Shown here one piece after another: positions 16,427 through 25,075 of a DNA stretch of 64,000 nucleotides. The position numbers and the translations under genes were made by a program. Below the pieces are notes generated by a model that saw nothing but the letters and a program-made list of their open reading frames with translations, did no database searches and was not told where the DNA came from. Position 1 is the stretch's first letter, and each line of letters starts with the position of its first letter. The DNA is from Pirellulimonas nuda (GTDB lineage: Bacteria > Planctomycetota > Planctomycetia > Pirellulales > Lacipirellulaceae). The DNA lies in the NCBI RefSeq assembly GCF_007750855.1, contig NZ_CP036291.1, positions 2,480,001 to 2,544,000 on the forward strand. Reading direction: 5' to 3'.

Positions 16427-18061
16427 ATGGCACAAAGATTCGTACCGATGGACGAAGCCGTCGAGCTTCTCGGCGTTTCTCGCGAGCGGATGAACGAGCT
16501 GCGCGAATCCAACGAAGTGCGTGGCTACCGCGACGGCGCGAGCTGGAAGTTCCGCGGCGAGGACATCGACCGCTTGGTGGAACAAGGTGTCCCGTCTCCC
16601 GAAGACAGCGGCCTGTCCGACGCAACCATCAACATGGGCGCTCCTTCGCCGAGCACATTGGGAAGCATCGGTGGCAAGGGCTCGCCGATTGAAGACCTAG
16701 ACGACCTGCGTCTGGAAGATGATGGCCCCGCCAACGCCGAGGGGAGCGACGCCTTCGAGCTCGACCTTTCGGACGACGCCCTCTCGGACAGCACCGCGGT
16801 GCCGCACGCAAAGGCCCCGGCGCCAGGCGACCCGCCGGCGTCCGATCTGGGACTCGAGATCGACCCGCTGGACGACGACGCCGACTCAATCCTGCTGAGC
16901 GAGGCAGAGCTGGGCGACGACTCGGGCGGCCGGCCCCCGAGCACAATCATCGGGCGCACCGACTCACAGGACGAGAGCGACCTCAAGCTCGCCAGCTCCC
17001 AAGACTCCGACTTGGCTTCGATGAGCGACGTCAAGCTCGCTGCTTCGGTAGAAGACGTGCTTTCTGGGGACGGCCCCGCCGCGGGCAAGAGCGGTTTCGA
17101 CCAGCTTGAAGAGATCGACATCGATCTCGAGCTCGAGTCGAGCAAGATCATCCCGTCGAGCGACGCCGACGCCGCCCGCACCGCGGCCCGACAGGCCACG
17201 CAGAAGGCCCCCTCGATGCCGACCGGCGACACCGGCAGTGGCCTGGAGCTGGAACTCGAAGAAGCAGAGGGCTCGTCCGCGCCCCTTGATGAATCGTCGG
17301 CCGACGACGATTTCGGCCTCGGCGACAGCGGCTCATCGGTTGTGCTCTCCGAGGATGAGGACGACGACTTCGTGCTCGGTGGCGGGGGGAGCCAGGTCGG
17401 CATCTCCGGCGGCGACAGCGGAATCAACCTGAGCCCCTCCGACAGCGGCATCGCCCTCGACGAGGTCCCCCTAGAGATGAGCGGCGCCGCGGCCGGCAGC
17501 TCGTTCGACTTGGGGAGTTCCCTCGATATCGACACCGGCGCCAGCGCCCTGGGAAGCGGAGCGCCGGTCGCCGGCGAAGATTTCCTGCTGACGCCGCTGG
17601 GCGAAGCGGGAGAAGATGAAGACAGCTCGCAAGTGATCGCCCTCGATGAAGTAGAAGAAGGGTCGCCAGAGATTTCTGGGTTCGGCAGCCTCAGTGGTTC
17701 TGGCTTCTCTAGCACGGGCCTTTCGGGCGCCGGATTGTCGGGCGCTGGCCTCTCCGGGGCGGGGCTTTCCGGGGCCGGCCTGTCCGGTGCGGGTCTTTCT
17801 GGCGCCGGATTGGGCTCCGGATTGGGCGGCGACGAGGCCCTTGGCGGCGCAATGCCCCCCAGTTCGATCGCCATGCCGACCGTGCCAGAAGCCCGGTTCG
17901 ACGTGTTTAGCCTCAGCCTGCTGGCGGTTTGCTTGGTGCCGATGACCCTTGGCGCCATGGTGATGACCGACCTTATCCGCACGATGTGGAGCTACGAAGA
18001 GCCAACGGTGATCGGCAGCTCGCTGATTGACGGACTCCGCTCGCTCTTTGGCGGCGGTTAG
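16427..18061 (+). CDS. Excisionase-type HTH protein with acidic linker and C-terminal membrane anchor
   Basis: A 544-residue protein with an unusual layout. Residues 5-50 form an excisionase-type HTH (AVELLGVSRERMNELRE, then SWKFRGEDIDRL). Residues 55-420 are acidic low-complexity sequence with recurring D-S-G-I and D-L-D-L motifs. A G-A-G-L-S pentapeptide repeat follows (about 430-463). Near residue 485 begins a hydrophobic stretch of about 22 residues (FSLSLLAVCLVPMTLGAMVM), then a 35-residue tail. A DNA-binding head tethered to the inner membrane is inferred. I chose ATG 16427 (MAQRFVPMDE) because the HTH starts there; an in-frame GTG/ATG extension upstream adds nothing recognisable. Function unknown. 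Confidence 0.75.
   Translation: MAQRFVPMDEAVELLGVSRERMNELRESNEVRGYRDGASWKFRGEDIDRLVEQGVPSPEDSGLSDATINMGAPSPSTLGSIGGKGSPIEDLDDLRLEDDGPANAEGSDAFELDLSDDALSDSTAVPHAKAPAPGDPPASDLGLEIDPLDDDADSILLSEAELGDDSGGRPPSTIIGRTDSQDESDLKLASSQDSDLASMSDVKLAASVEDVLSGDGPAAGKSGFDQLEEIDIDLELESSKIIPSSDADAARTAARQATQKAPSMPTGDTGSGLELELEEAEGSSAPLDESSADDDFGLGDSGSSVVLSEDEDDDFVLGGGGSQVGISGGDSGINLSPSDSGIALDEVPLEMSGAAAGSSFDLGSSLDIDTGASALGSGAPVAGEDFLLTPLGEAGEDEDSSQVIALDEVEEGSPEISGFGSLSGSGFSSTGLSGAGLSGAGLSGAGLSGAGLSGAGLSGAGLGSGLGGDEALGGAMPPSSIAMPTVPEARFDVFSLSLLAVCLVPMTLGAMVMTDLIRTMWSYEEPTVIGSSLIDGLRSLFGGG
17717..17817 (+). repeat. 15-bp coding tandem repeat (G-A-G-L-S units)
   Basis: Six or more 15-bp units encode Gly-Ala-Gly-Leu-Ser repeats in the HTH protein. 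Codons vary between units (for example GGC/GGG/GGT, TTG/CTT/CTG), so the protein repeat is kept while the DNA has diverged, which suggests selection on the peptide rather than a recent slippage event. Confidence 0.75.
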
Positions 18062-18209
18062 CCGCCCAGCCGTACACTTTGCCCGGCGCCCCACAGAGTC
18101 GCTGCGACAAAAGTGCCTGTTCTACCCGTTGGGGTCGAGGCGTATACTGCCTAGTCGGAGCCGACAATCGTCGCGCTCCTCAGGCCCCTCCCCCACCGGC
18201 GAGCACTCT

Positions 18210-19283
18210 GTGAGTTTTCGATCTCGGCCGATTTTCGGCTCGCTAGTTTGCGTATCTCTAGCCTTGGGCTGCCAAGATCAGGCGACGGTCCGCTCGTACG
18301 AGGCGCCCAAGTCTGCCGCGCCGGTCGCCGCTACGCCCCCCATGGGGGGTGCCGCCGCGTCTCAGGCAGAGCCCTCGCGCATGCTCGCGGCGATCGTCCC
18401 CAGCGGCGAGAAGCTGTGGTTCTTCAAGCTCGTTGGGCCGCCGGAGAAGGTCGCGGCGGTGAAACAGGACGTTGATGCCGTCTTCGCTTCGATCCACCCG
18501 GACAACGAAGCAGAGGGCAAACTCGCTTGGCAGACGCCCAAGGGGTGGGAGCAGCTTCCGCCGAGCGACATGCGCGAGGCGACGCTGGTGTCGCCCGCCG
18601 ACGCCGGAAGCCTAGAGCTGACCGTCATCCCGCTCGGCGCCAGCGGCGACCTTGAGGCAGACGTTCTCAGCAACGTTAACCGCTGGCTCGGCCAGTTGGG
18701 CCAGCCTCCGGCGACGCCCCAGCAGCTAGAAAAAATCACGACGCCGCTCAAGGCCGTTCCGGGCGCCGTCTCGGTCGATCTTGCGGGCGAGTTTGCCGCG
18801 GGGGGGATGACCCCGCCGATGGCGGCCCGCCCTGCCGCCCCACCGGCGAATGCGCCCGCGAAAGACGCGGTAGACTCCGCGTTTAAGAGCGAAACGCCCG
18901 CTGGGTGGACACGCCTCCCCGATCGGGCGATGAGGATTGCTACCTACCAGGCAGGCGACGCGGAGGTAGTGGTCTCTCAGTTTGCCGCCTTCGGGCAGAT
19001 GGGCGACGCCTTGGAGAACGTAAACCGCTGGCGTGGGCAGGTTGGACTACCACCCGCCAGTGAAGAAGAATTGGACGATCTGGCGGTAGACGTAGAGATC
19101 GCGGGCGAGCCCGGGCGCTACTTTGACGTGATCGCCGCGGATCAACCGATCGGCATGCTCGCGGCAATGAGCGTGCGAGGCGAGCAAGTGTGGTTCTTCA
19201 AGCTCACCGGACCAAGCAAGACAGCACAGTCGCAACAAGGCGCCTTCCGCGACTGGCTCGGCACGATCGAAATCACCGACTAA
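18210..19283 (+). CDS. Predicted lipoprotein with two duplicated domains in A-B-B-A order
   Basis: About 357 residues from GTG 18210. A short signal peptide ends in a lipobox-like S-L-A-L-G-C (Cys 21), so a lipid-anchored envelope protein is expected. The mature part has a mirror arrangement: A1 (58-96, containing WFFKLVGP), B1 (105-189, containing NVNRWLGQLG-x-PPA), a Pro/Ala linker, B2 (226-309, NVNRWRGQVGLPPA) and A2 (316-357, WFFKLTGP). Not recognised as a named family. TATACT at 18144-18149 is a possible -10 without a good -35. The gene is 13 bp upstream of the CcsBA fusion, so a role with cytochrome c assembly is suggested by context only. Confidence 0.7.
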   Translation: MSFRSRPIFGSLVCVSLALGCQDQATVRSYEAPKSAAPVAATPPMGGAAASQAEPSRMLAAIVPSGEKLWFFKLVGPPEKVAAVKQDVDAVFASIHPDNEAEGKLAWQTPKGWEQLPPSDMREATLVSPADAGSLELTVIPLGASGDLEADVLSNVNRWLGQLGQPPATPQQLEKITTPLKAVPGAVSVDLAGEFAAGGMTPPMAARPAAPPANAPAKDAVDSAFKSETPAGWTRLPDRAMRIATYQAGDAEVVVSQFAAFGQMGDALENVNRWRGQVGLPPASEEELDDLAVDVEIAGEPGRYFDVIAADQPIGMLAAMSVRGEQVWFFKLTGPSKTAQSQQGAFRDWLGTIEITD

Positions 19284-19296
19284 CGGACTGCCGGAT

Positions 19297-22200
19297 ATGG
19301 CGACCGCCGAACTCGACCCCCGCCAGCGTCTCGCCGCTGGCCCCGACTGGCCAGACCAACGCGGCGCCCTGGGGCGTCCGACGGGTGGCCTGATCGACCT
19401 GCTCCGCCCTTTGGCCTCGCTGAGGCTGACGGTCTTTCTGTTTGCGCTCTCGGCGATCCTTGTCTTCGTTGGGACGCTAGCGCAGGTCGATCGAGATATC
19501 TGGTACGTGGTGAACGACGGCTACTTCCGTGTGTGGCTTGCCAAGATCGAGCCGCGGGCGTTGATGCGCTTCATAGAGAAGTTCGTCTACGACTTCGACG
19601 TGGCCAACGACATGCGGGGCGACTTCTGGCTGCCGTTCCCTGGCGGCTGGACGATCGGCGCCGCGATGTTCGTCAACCTGCTCGCGGCGCACGCGCTCCG
19701 GTTCAAGGTCAACGCCAAAGGGGGCCGGTTGGTATTGGGCCTAGCCACCATTGCCCTCGGCGTGTTGGCTACGGGGCTCGTGATCCGAGGCGGGATGGAC
19801 GAGGGGCTGCAAAGCCAGCTTGACCCCGCTGTGGCCGATGGGCTGTGGCAGAGCCTCCGATTTGTGACCGCCGGCGCCGCGCTCGCGGGCGCATACTGGC
19901 TGGTCAACGCGCTGGGCCGGGTGCGGATGCCGGAGTGGTGGATCGTAGCGACGCTGGTCGCGTTGGTCGCCTCCGCGGCGGCGTTCCTGCTGCTCAACCC
20001 CGAGTGGCGGCTGAGCGATTCCGGCCTGCGTATCCTCTGGCAGCTCATCCAGGGGGGAGGCGCCGCGCTCCTGTTGCTGGCCGGTTGCTGGCTAGCGTTC
20101 CGCAAGCGGGCCGGCATCGTGCTGCTTCACGGCGGAGTCGGGCTGCTGATGCTGAGCGAGTTCTACACGGGCATGACGGCGGTCGAGACGCGGATGAATG
20201 TGCCCGAGGGGGGCGCAAGCAGTGTTGTCTACAACCCCCGCAAGTTTGAGCTGGCATTCATCGACCGCTCGCCCGCGGACGTTGACCTGGTGACGGTGGT
20301 CCCCGAGGCGTTGCTGCAGAATGCCCTCGTGTCTGGCGAGCCGATCTCCCACCCCGACCTGCCGTGCGACCTAAGGGTAGCGCGTTACTTCGACGACAGC
20401 CGCTTCGCCCCGCCAGCGACCGACATCGCGGGCCAGATCGGACCGGCGCAAACGATTGGCGTCGCCGCGGCGCAGATCAGCGGGCCGGTCGAGCAGCGAT
20501 TCCCGGGGGCCTACGTTGAGCTGCTCGACAAATCGACGGGCAAGCCGATGGGCGTCGTGCTAGTGACGTCGTGGGGGGACGAAACCCTCGATATCTACCA
20601 CTTCGAGCGCGACCCCGGCTTCGGGCCGATGTTCGCACAGTGGCGGAGCGACGTAGCGGGCCAAACGGTCCAGGTCGACGGAAAGCCCTACGCCGTCGCG
20701 CTGCGGATGGAACGCACCTACAAGCCCTACTCCATTACCCTCAAAGATTTTTCCTTCGACCGGTACATCGGCACCCAGACCGCGAAGGGCTTTTCCTCGT
20801 TGGTGCAGCTCGAAGACCCCTCGGCCAACATCGACCGTGAGGTCAACATCTACATGAACAACCCGCTGCGGTACGGCGGCGACACGCTGTACCAAAGCAA
20901 CTTCGACAAGCTGGACGAGAAGACCTCGGTTTTCCAAGTCGTGGCGAACGAGGGGTGGATGGTCCCCTATGTCAGTTGCATGCTCGTTGGCGTCGGCATG
21001 GCGGCGCACTTCTTGATCACACTCGGCCGCTTCTTGGGCCGCCGTGTGGGGGGAGAGCACGCGGCCGTCGCGCCGGCCGCTGCGAAGGTTCCCGGCCCAC
21101 CACAAGACGCCAGGAGGTTCGGCGACTGGCTTAGATCGCCCATCGTGTGGTTCCCCTTGCTGATGGCGCTGCTCGCGGGCGGCTACGTGCTCAGCAAGGC
21201 GCGTCCTCCCAAGGACCAAGCCGGCGCCATGCGCGTCCAGGCGTTCGGCGCACTGCCGGTGGTCGAAGGGGGCCGCGTCAAGCCGTTCGATACGCTGGCC
21301 CGCACAACGCTCCAAGTGCTCTCGAACCGGCAGGAAGTGGCTTTCGAAGAGGAGCCCGGCGACGCCGCCGATCCAGAGAAGAAGGTCCCCACTATCAAGA
21401 TCCCGGCTGCCGAGTGGCTGCTGGAAACCATCGCCGGAACCAAACGCTCGCGCGCCATGCGTGTGTTCCGCATCGACAACCTCGACCTGCTAGACGACCT
21501 CGGTCTGCCGCGGCGGACCGGCTCGTTCCGATACTCACTAGACGACCTAGCGCCCAAGATGAACGAGGTGGATCGCCAGATCGGCCTCGCACGCCAGGCC
21601 GAGGGGGAAGACCCCGAGGGCCTCTCGCTCTACCAGCGCAAGGTGCTTGAGCTGTCCCGGAGGCTCTCGACGTTCACGCTGGTCGTGCGTGCGTACGGTT
21701 CGCCCAACATCAGCGGCGACGACCAGGAATCGGTACTGCAGAACCTCAGCATCGCCCAAGACGAGGCGTCCAGGCTGCGGACCGCCGAGGCGCCGAGGGC
21801 CGTCCCCCCCGCCGCCGCCGAGGGAGAGTGGCGGACCTTGTTCGAGGCAGAGCTGATCAACCTCGTGGCGCGCGCCACCGGCCAGGAGGCGAACCCGGCC
21901 GCAGAGGCCTACAACGACGCGTTCCGCGCTTACCAGCGAGACGACAAGGAGGCGTTCAACTCGGCCGTCTATCAACTCGCGAAACGGTTCGACGCGTACC
22001 AGGAAGAACTAGACGAACGAGGCGATTCGAAGCTGGCGCCGGCCGAGCGGCTCTCAGAGACGCGCGTCCGATTCGAACAGTTCTACAACGCGTTTGCGCC
22101 GCTGGTTCAGAGCTCCATGTTGTACGTGCTGGCTTTCCTTTTGGCCGCGGCGAGCTGGTTGGGCTGGTCGCGGCCCCTGAGCCGCGCCTCGACGGCGGTC

Positions 22201-23001
22201 ATCTTTACTGCGCTGGCGTTCCACACGTTTGCGATCGTCGCCCGCATCTATATTTCCGGCAGGCCGCCGGTCACAAGCCTCTACTCTTCGGCCGTGTTCA
22301 TCGGCTGGGCGTCGGTGTTGTTTGCAGTGTCGATGGAGACGATCTATCGGCTCGGCATCGGCAACGTCATGGCCTCGATCATCGGTTTCCTCACGCTGCT
22401 GGTGGCCTACTTCCTGTCGCTCGACTCCGACACCTTCGAGGTGCTCCAAGCGGTGCTCGACACGCAGTTCTGGCTTGCGACGCACGTGGTCTGCATCACC
22501 CTGGGGTATTCCACCACGCTGCTCGCGGGCTTCTTGGCCGCGGGCAGGCTCATCAGCGGGTCGCTGCTCGAGTCCGCTTCGCCCGGCCAGCTCAAGGACA
22601 TCGACCGGATGACCTACGGCACGCTCTGCTTTGCGATCCTGTTCAGCTTCATCGGCACGGTGCTCGGCGGCCTCTGGGCGGACGATTCTTGGGGTCGGTT
22701 CTGGGGCTGGGACCCCAAGGAGAACGGCGCCCTGCTGATCGTGATCTGGAACGCGCTGGTGCTCCACGCACGCTGGGGAAAGCTAACCGGCCCGATCGGG
22801 ATCGCTTCGCTAGCCGTGCTGGGCAACATCGTGACCGCGTGGAGCTGGTTCGGCACCAACGAGTTGGGTGTCGGGCTCCACACCTACGGCTTCACCGAAG
22901 GGCGTTCGCAGTGGCTGATGATCTTCGCGGTCTCGCAGCTTGCGATCGCAGCGATCGCTTGGCTTCCCAAGCGCCAACCCAGCGTGGGCGGGTTCGAATA
23001 A
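19297..23001 (+). CDS. Cytochrome c biogenesis protein, ResB-CcsA (CcsBA) fusion
   Basis: System II cytochrome c synthetase: exports haem across the inner membrane and ligates it to apocytochrome c outside. The N-terminal half (about 35-590) is ResB-like with four or more membrane segments around a large periplasmic region, including an ALRMERTYKPYSITL segment. The C-terminal part (about 930-1225) is CcsA with conserved histidines (FHTFAIVARIYISGRPP, ATHVVCITLGYS) and the WWD-type haem motif GRFWGWDPKENGA near 1130. At 1234 residues it is larger than the roughly 900-1000 usual for bacterial CcsBA; the extra sequence is a hydrophilic, probably periplasmic insert at about 640-920. It follows the lipoprotein by 13 bp. 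Confidence 0.9.
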   Translation: MATAELDPRQRLAAGPDWPDQRGALGRPTGGLIDLLRPLASLRLTVFLFALSAILVFVGTLAQVDRDIWYVVNDGYFRVWLAKIEPRALMRFIEKFVYDFDVANDMRGDFWLPFPGGWTIGAAMFVNLLAAHALRFKVNAKGGRLVLGLATIALGVLATGLVIRGGMDEGLQSQLDPAVADGLWQSLRFVTAGAALAGAYWLVNALGRVRMPEWWIVATLVALVASAAAFLLLNPEWRLSDSGLRILWQLIQGGGAALLLLAGCWLAFRKRAGIVLLHGGVGLLMLSEFYTGMTAVETRMNVPEGGASSVVYNPRKFELAFIDRSPADVDLVTVVPEALLQNALVSGEPISHPDLPCDLRVARYFDDSRFAPPATDIAGQIGPAQTIGVAAAQISGPVEQRFPGAYVELLDKSTGKPMGVVLVTSWGDETLDIYHFERDPGFGPMFAQWRSDVAGQTVQVDGKPYAVALRMERTYKPYSITLKDFSFDRYIGTQTAKGFSSLVQLEDPSANIDREVNIYMNNPLRYGGDTLYQSNFDKLDEKTSVFQVVANEGWMVPYVSCMLVGVGMAAHFLITLGRFLGRRVGGEHAAVAPAAAKVPGPPQDARRFGDWLRSPIVWFPLLMALLAGGYVLSKARPPKDQAGAMRVQAFGALPVVEGGRVKPFDTLARTTLQVLSNRQEVAFEEEPGDAADPEKKVPTIKIPAAEWLLETIAGTKRSRAMRVFRIDNLDLLDDLGLPRRTGSFRYSLDDLAPKMNEVDRQIGLARQAEGEDPEGLSLYQRKVLELSRRLSTFTLVVRAYGSPNISGDDQESVLQNLSIAQDEASRLRTAEAPRAVPPAAAEGEWRTLFEAELINLVARATGQEANPAAEAYNDAFRAYQRDDKEAFNSAVYQLAKRFDAYQEELDERGDSKLAPAERLSETRVRFEQFYNAFAPLVQSSMLYVLAFLLAAASWLGWSRPLSRASTAVIFTALAFHTFAIVARIYISGRPPVTSLYSSAVFIGWASVLFAVSMETIYRLGIGNVMASIIGFLTLLVAYFLSLDSDTFEVLQAVLDTQFWLATHVVCITLGYSTTLLAGFLAAGRLISGSLLESASPGQLKDIDRMTYGTLCFAILFSFIGTVLGGLWADDSWGRFWGWDPKENGALLIVIWNALVLHARWGKLTGPIGIASLAVLGNIVTAWSWFGTNELGVGLHTYGFTEGRSQWLMIFAVSQLAIAAIAWLPKRQPSVGGFE

Positions 23002-23062
23002 GACCCGTTCGAAACAGATCGTCAGCCGTAGCGACGAGGCCCGGGCCCGCCGCGCGAGTCGG

Positions 23063-23542
23063 CTAGGTCCCCTTGGCGACCGTGGGCTTGCACTGCGTCC
23101 GCGAGCGGTCGCGGCAGTCGGCGACCCAATCTTCGCGAGAGTATTGCAGCACCGACGTGTCTGTCTCGCGCACCTCAATGCCGACGAGGCGGAACCCCAT
23201 CTCGGTGATCTCGCTGAAGAGCATGAACGCCAAGTTCTCAACGGTTGTGGGCGCGTCAAACACCTTCAGACGAAGTTTCTCGCCGGTCCGTTCGCAGTGG
23301 TCCAGCAGCGTCTGGTAGAGCGGATCAGCGGTATGGATCAACATCCCGTGGTCGTAGTTGTTCTTCAGCAGAGGTTCGATTTTCGCGTCGAAGTCGCCGA
23401 ACAGTGTGGTGTACGAGCCATTGCGTTCGACCTCAAACAGGCACTTGAGCCCATACCGGTGCCCGTGCAGGTTGCTGCACTTGTCTTCAAGCTGTTCATT
23501 GCGGTGGGCCGCGTAGAACTTGTACTCTTTTTCGATCACCAT
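23063..23542 (-). CDS. queD: 6-carboxytetrahydropterin synthase (QueD / PTPS family)
   Basis: A 159-residue T-fold enzyme. QueD converts 7,8-dihydroneopterin triphosphate to 6-carboxy-5,6,7,8-tetrahydropterin in queuosine synthesis. Zn-binding histidines are visible in FYAAHR and LHGHRYG; the catalytic D-H-G region (NNYDHGML) and the C-terminal E-T-D-T-S pterin anchor (normally E-T-x-x-S) are present. A 6-pyruvoyl-tetrahydropterin synthase activity is the alternative, but queG in the same window favours queuosine. Its substrate is made by GTP cyclohydrolase I, encoded immediately upstream on the same strand with a 35-bp gap, so the two are probably co-transcribed. Confidence 0.86.
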   Translation of the reverse strand: MVIEKEYKFYAAHRNEQLEDKCSNLHGHRYGLKCLFEVERNGSYTTLFGDFDAKIEPLLKNNYDHGMLIHTADPLYQTLLDHCERTGEKLRLKVFDAPTTVENLAFMLFSEITEMGFRLVGIEVRETDTSVLQYSREDWVADCRDRSRTQCKPTVAKGT

Positions 23543-23577
23543 CTGGACTCTACCCGTAAATGGTTTGGGGGCTCGCT

Positions 23578-24219
23578 CTAGCGCGGCTGATTGATGAGGG
23601 CCAGCACCTCGGCGCGGCTGGCGGGGTCGGTCTTGAACGAACCTCGCAGGGCGCTAGTTAGCGTGCGGCTGCCCGGCTTCTTGACGCCCCGGATCGACAT
23701 GCACGAGTGCTCCGCGTCGATCACCACCGCCACCCCATGCGATCCCAGCTCGCGTTCGATCATCTCGGCAATCGTTTGGGTCATCCGTTCCTGCACCTGC
23801 GGCCGGCGGGCCACCTCTTCCACCACGCGGGCCAGCTTGCTGAGGCCGGTCACGGCGCCCCCAGGCAGGTACCCCACGTGGGCGACGCCGGTAAAGGGGA
23901 GCAGGTGATGCTCGCACATGCTGGTGAACGGGATGTCCCGAACCAACACCAGCTCGTCGTAGGTTTCCGGGAACACCACTTGCAGGTGCCGGCTGGGATC
24001 AAGGCGGAGTCCTGAGAACATTTCCGCGTACATCTTGGCGACACGGCGAGGGGTGTCGATCAGCCCCTCGCGGTCGGGGTCTTCCCCGACCGCGGAGAGG
24101 ATGGTTCGAACGGCCGCCTCGATCGCCTGCAAGTCGACCGGCGCGGCCGAGCCGTTCTTGTCGGGCGTCGCCAATGCGCAGCCAGAATCACGCTGTCCTG
24201 GGCCCAAACCGATATCCAT
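23578..24219 (-). CDS. folE: GTP cyclohydrolase I
   Basis: Converts GTP to 7,8-dihydroneopterin triphosphate, the entry step for folate and for queuosine precursors. The 213 residues contain the zinc and catalytic motifs [10 protein letters not shown] and the later [16 protein letters not shown] with its third Cys, plus D-T-P-x-R-V-A-K-M-Y near the N-terminal third. ATG 24219 is preceded by GGGAGGAAC at good spacing; longer in-frame extensions overlap the peroxiredoxin gene and are rejected. Neighbouring queD suggests a pterin/queuosine unit. Confidence 0.95.
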   Translation of the reverse strand: MDIGLGPGQRDSGCALATPDKNGSAAPVDLQAIEAAVRTILSAVGEDPDREGLIDTPRRVAKMYAEMFSGLRLDPSRHLQVVFPETYDELVLVRDIPFTSMCEHHLLPFTGVAHVGYLPGGAVTGLSKLARVVEEVARRPQVQERMTQTIAEMIERELGSHGVAVVIDAEHSCMSIRGVKKPGSRTLTSALRGSFKTDPASRAEVLALINQPR

Positions 24220-24334
24220 GTTGTGTTCCTCCCGGCTCAACCCGCCAACCAAGCGGTCTGCTAGGGTAACTCTAGCGGGATCAGCCGGCTCGGCAACGCG
24301 GTTTGGCATCCACCCGCGGTCCCAAGACCCGGGG

Positions 24335-24934
24335 CTAGGCCTTGCTGGTGTATTCCGCCTCAAAGAACGACTTGCTGTCGTTCAAGGTCGGTTTGATGGT
24401 GCGGTCGCCGCGTTGCCAGTTCGCCGGGCAGACTTCGCCGTTGGCCTCGAAGAACTGTAACGCGTCGACCATCCGAAGGGCCTCCGCGACGCTACGACCG
24501 AGCGGCAGGTCGTTCACCACCTGATGGCGCACAACACCGTTTTGATCGATCAAGAACAGGCCTCGCAGGGCGATCGAGCCGTCCGAAAGCACGTCGTAAT
24601 CACGGGCGATCTGCTTGTTTAAATCAGCGATCAGCGGGTACGTGATCGGGCCAATCCCGCCGGCGCTGCGGGCCACCTGGGTCCAAGCAAAGTGCGAGTA
24701 GTGGCTGTCCACCGAGCACCCAAGCAGCTGCACGCCCCGCTTCTCGAACTCTGCGTTCGCGTCCGAGAAGGCGATGATCTCGGTCGGGCAAACGAACGTG
24801 AAATCGAGGGGCCAGAAAAACAACATCACGTACTTGCCGCGGAAGTCCGACAGCTTCACTTCCTGGAACGAGCCGTCAGGCATCACGGCTTGCGCAGTAA
24901 AGTCGGGGGCTTCCTGCTGGACTAGGACGCTCAT
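24335..24934 (-). CDS. 2-Cys peroxiredoxin (AhpC/TSA family)
   Basis: A 199-residue cytoplasmic thiol peroxidase that reduces H2O2 and organic peroxides. The peroxidatic cysteine is in DFTFVCPTE and the resolving cysteine in GEVCPANW near the C-terminus, which is the typical 2-Cys Prx (AhpC/Prx1) arrangement. GAGAGGAA lies upstream of ATG 24934. A -10-like TATAAA at 25007-25012 (minus strand) could start a leader of about 65 nt, but its -35 is weak. The reducing partner (AhpF or thioredoxin) is not in the window. Confidence 0.94.
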   Translation of the reverse strand: MSVLVQQEAPDFTAQAVMPDGSFQEVKLSDFRGKYVMLFFWPLDFTFVCPTEIIAFSDANAEFEKRGVQLLGCSVDSHYSHFAWTQVARSAGGIGPITYPLIADLNKQIARDYDVLSDGSIALRGLFLIDQNGVVRHQVVNDLPLGRSVAEALRMVDALQFFEANGEVCPANWQRGDRTIKPTLNDSKSFFEAEYTSKA

Positions 24935-25075
24935 GGGAAATTCCTCTCGTTCTTGGGGAAACTAGGTGGGAATCAGGCGGGATACAAAGGTGGGCCAGTA
25001 CCCTCATTTATAGGCGGCCCTACCCCGCTGCAACAGGGAGCTCAGGGCGGACTTTTTGTCGCGGCGAGGGACGGT

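Noticed and set aside
16525-17982. 485-residue antisense frame opposite the HTH/acidic protein
   Set aside because: Ser/Pro-rich composition is what acidic GC-rich codons give on the opposite strand; no start context or family motif.
22993-23013. TTCGAA repeated 15 bp apart after ccsBA
   Set aside because: Each is a short palindrome; no extended pairing or T-tract, so not called a terminator.
21828-23066. 412-residue frame inside ccsBA
   Set aside because: Arg-rich out-of-frame shadow of a gene with clear CcsA motifs.
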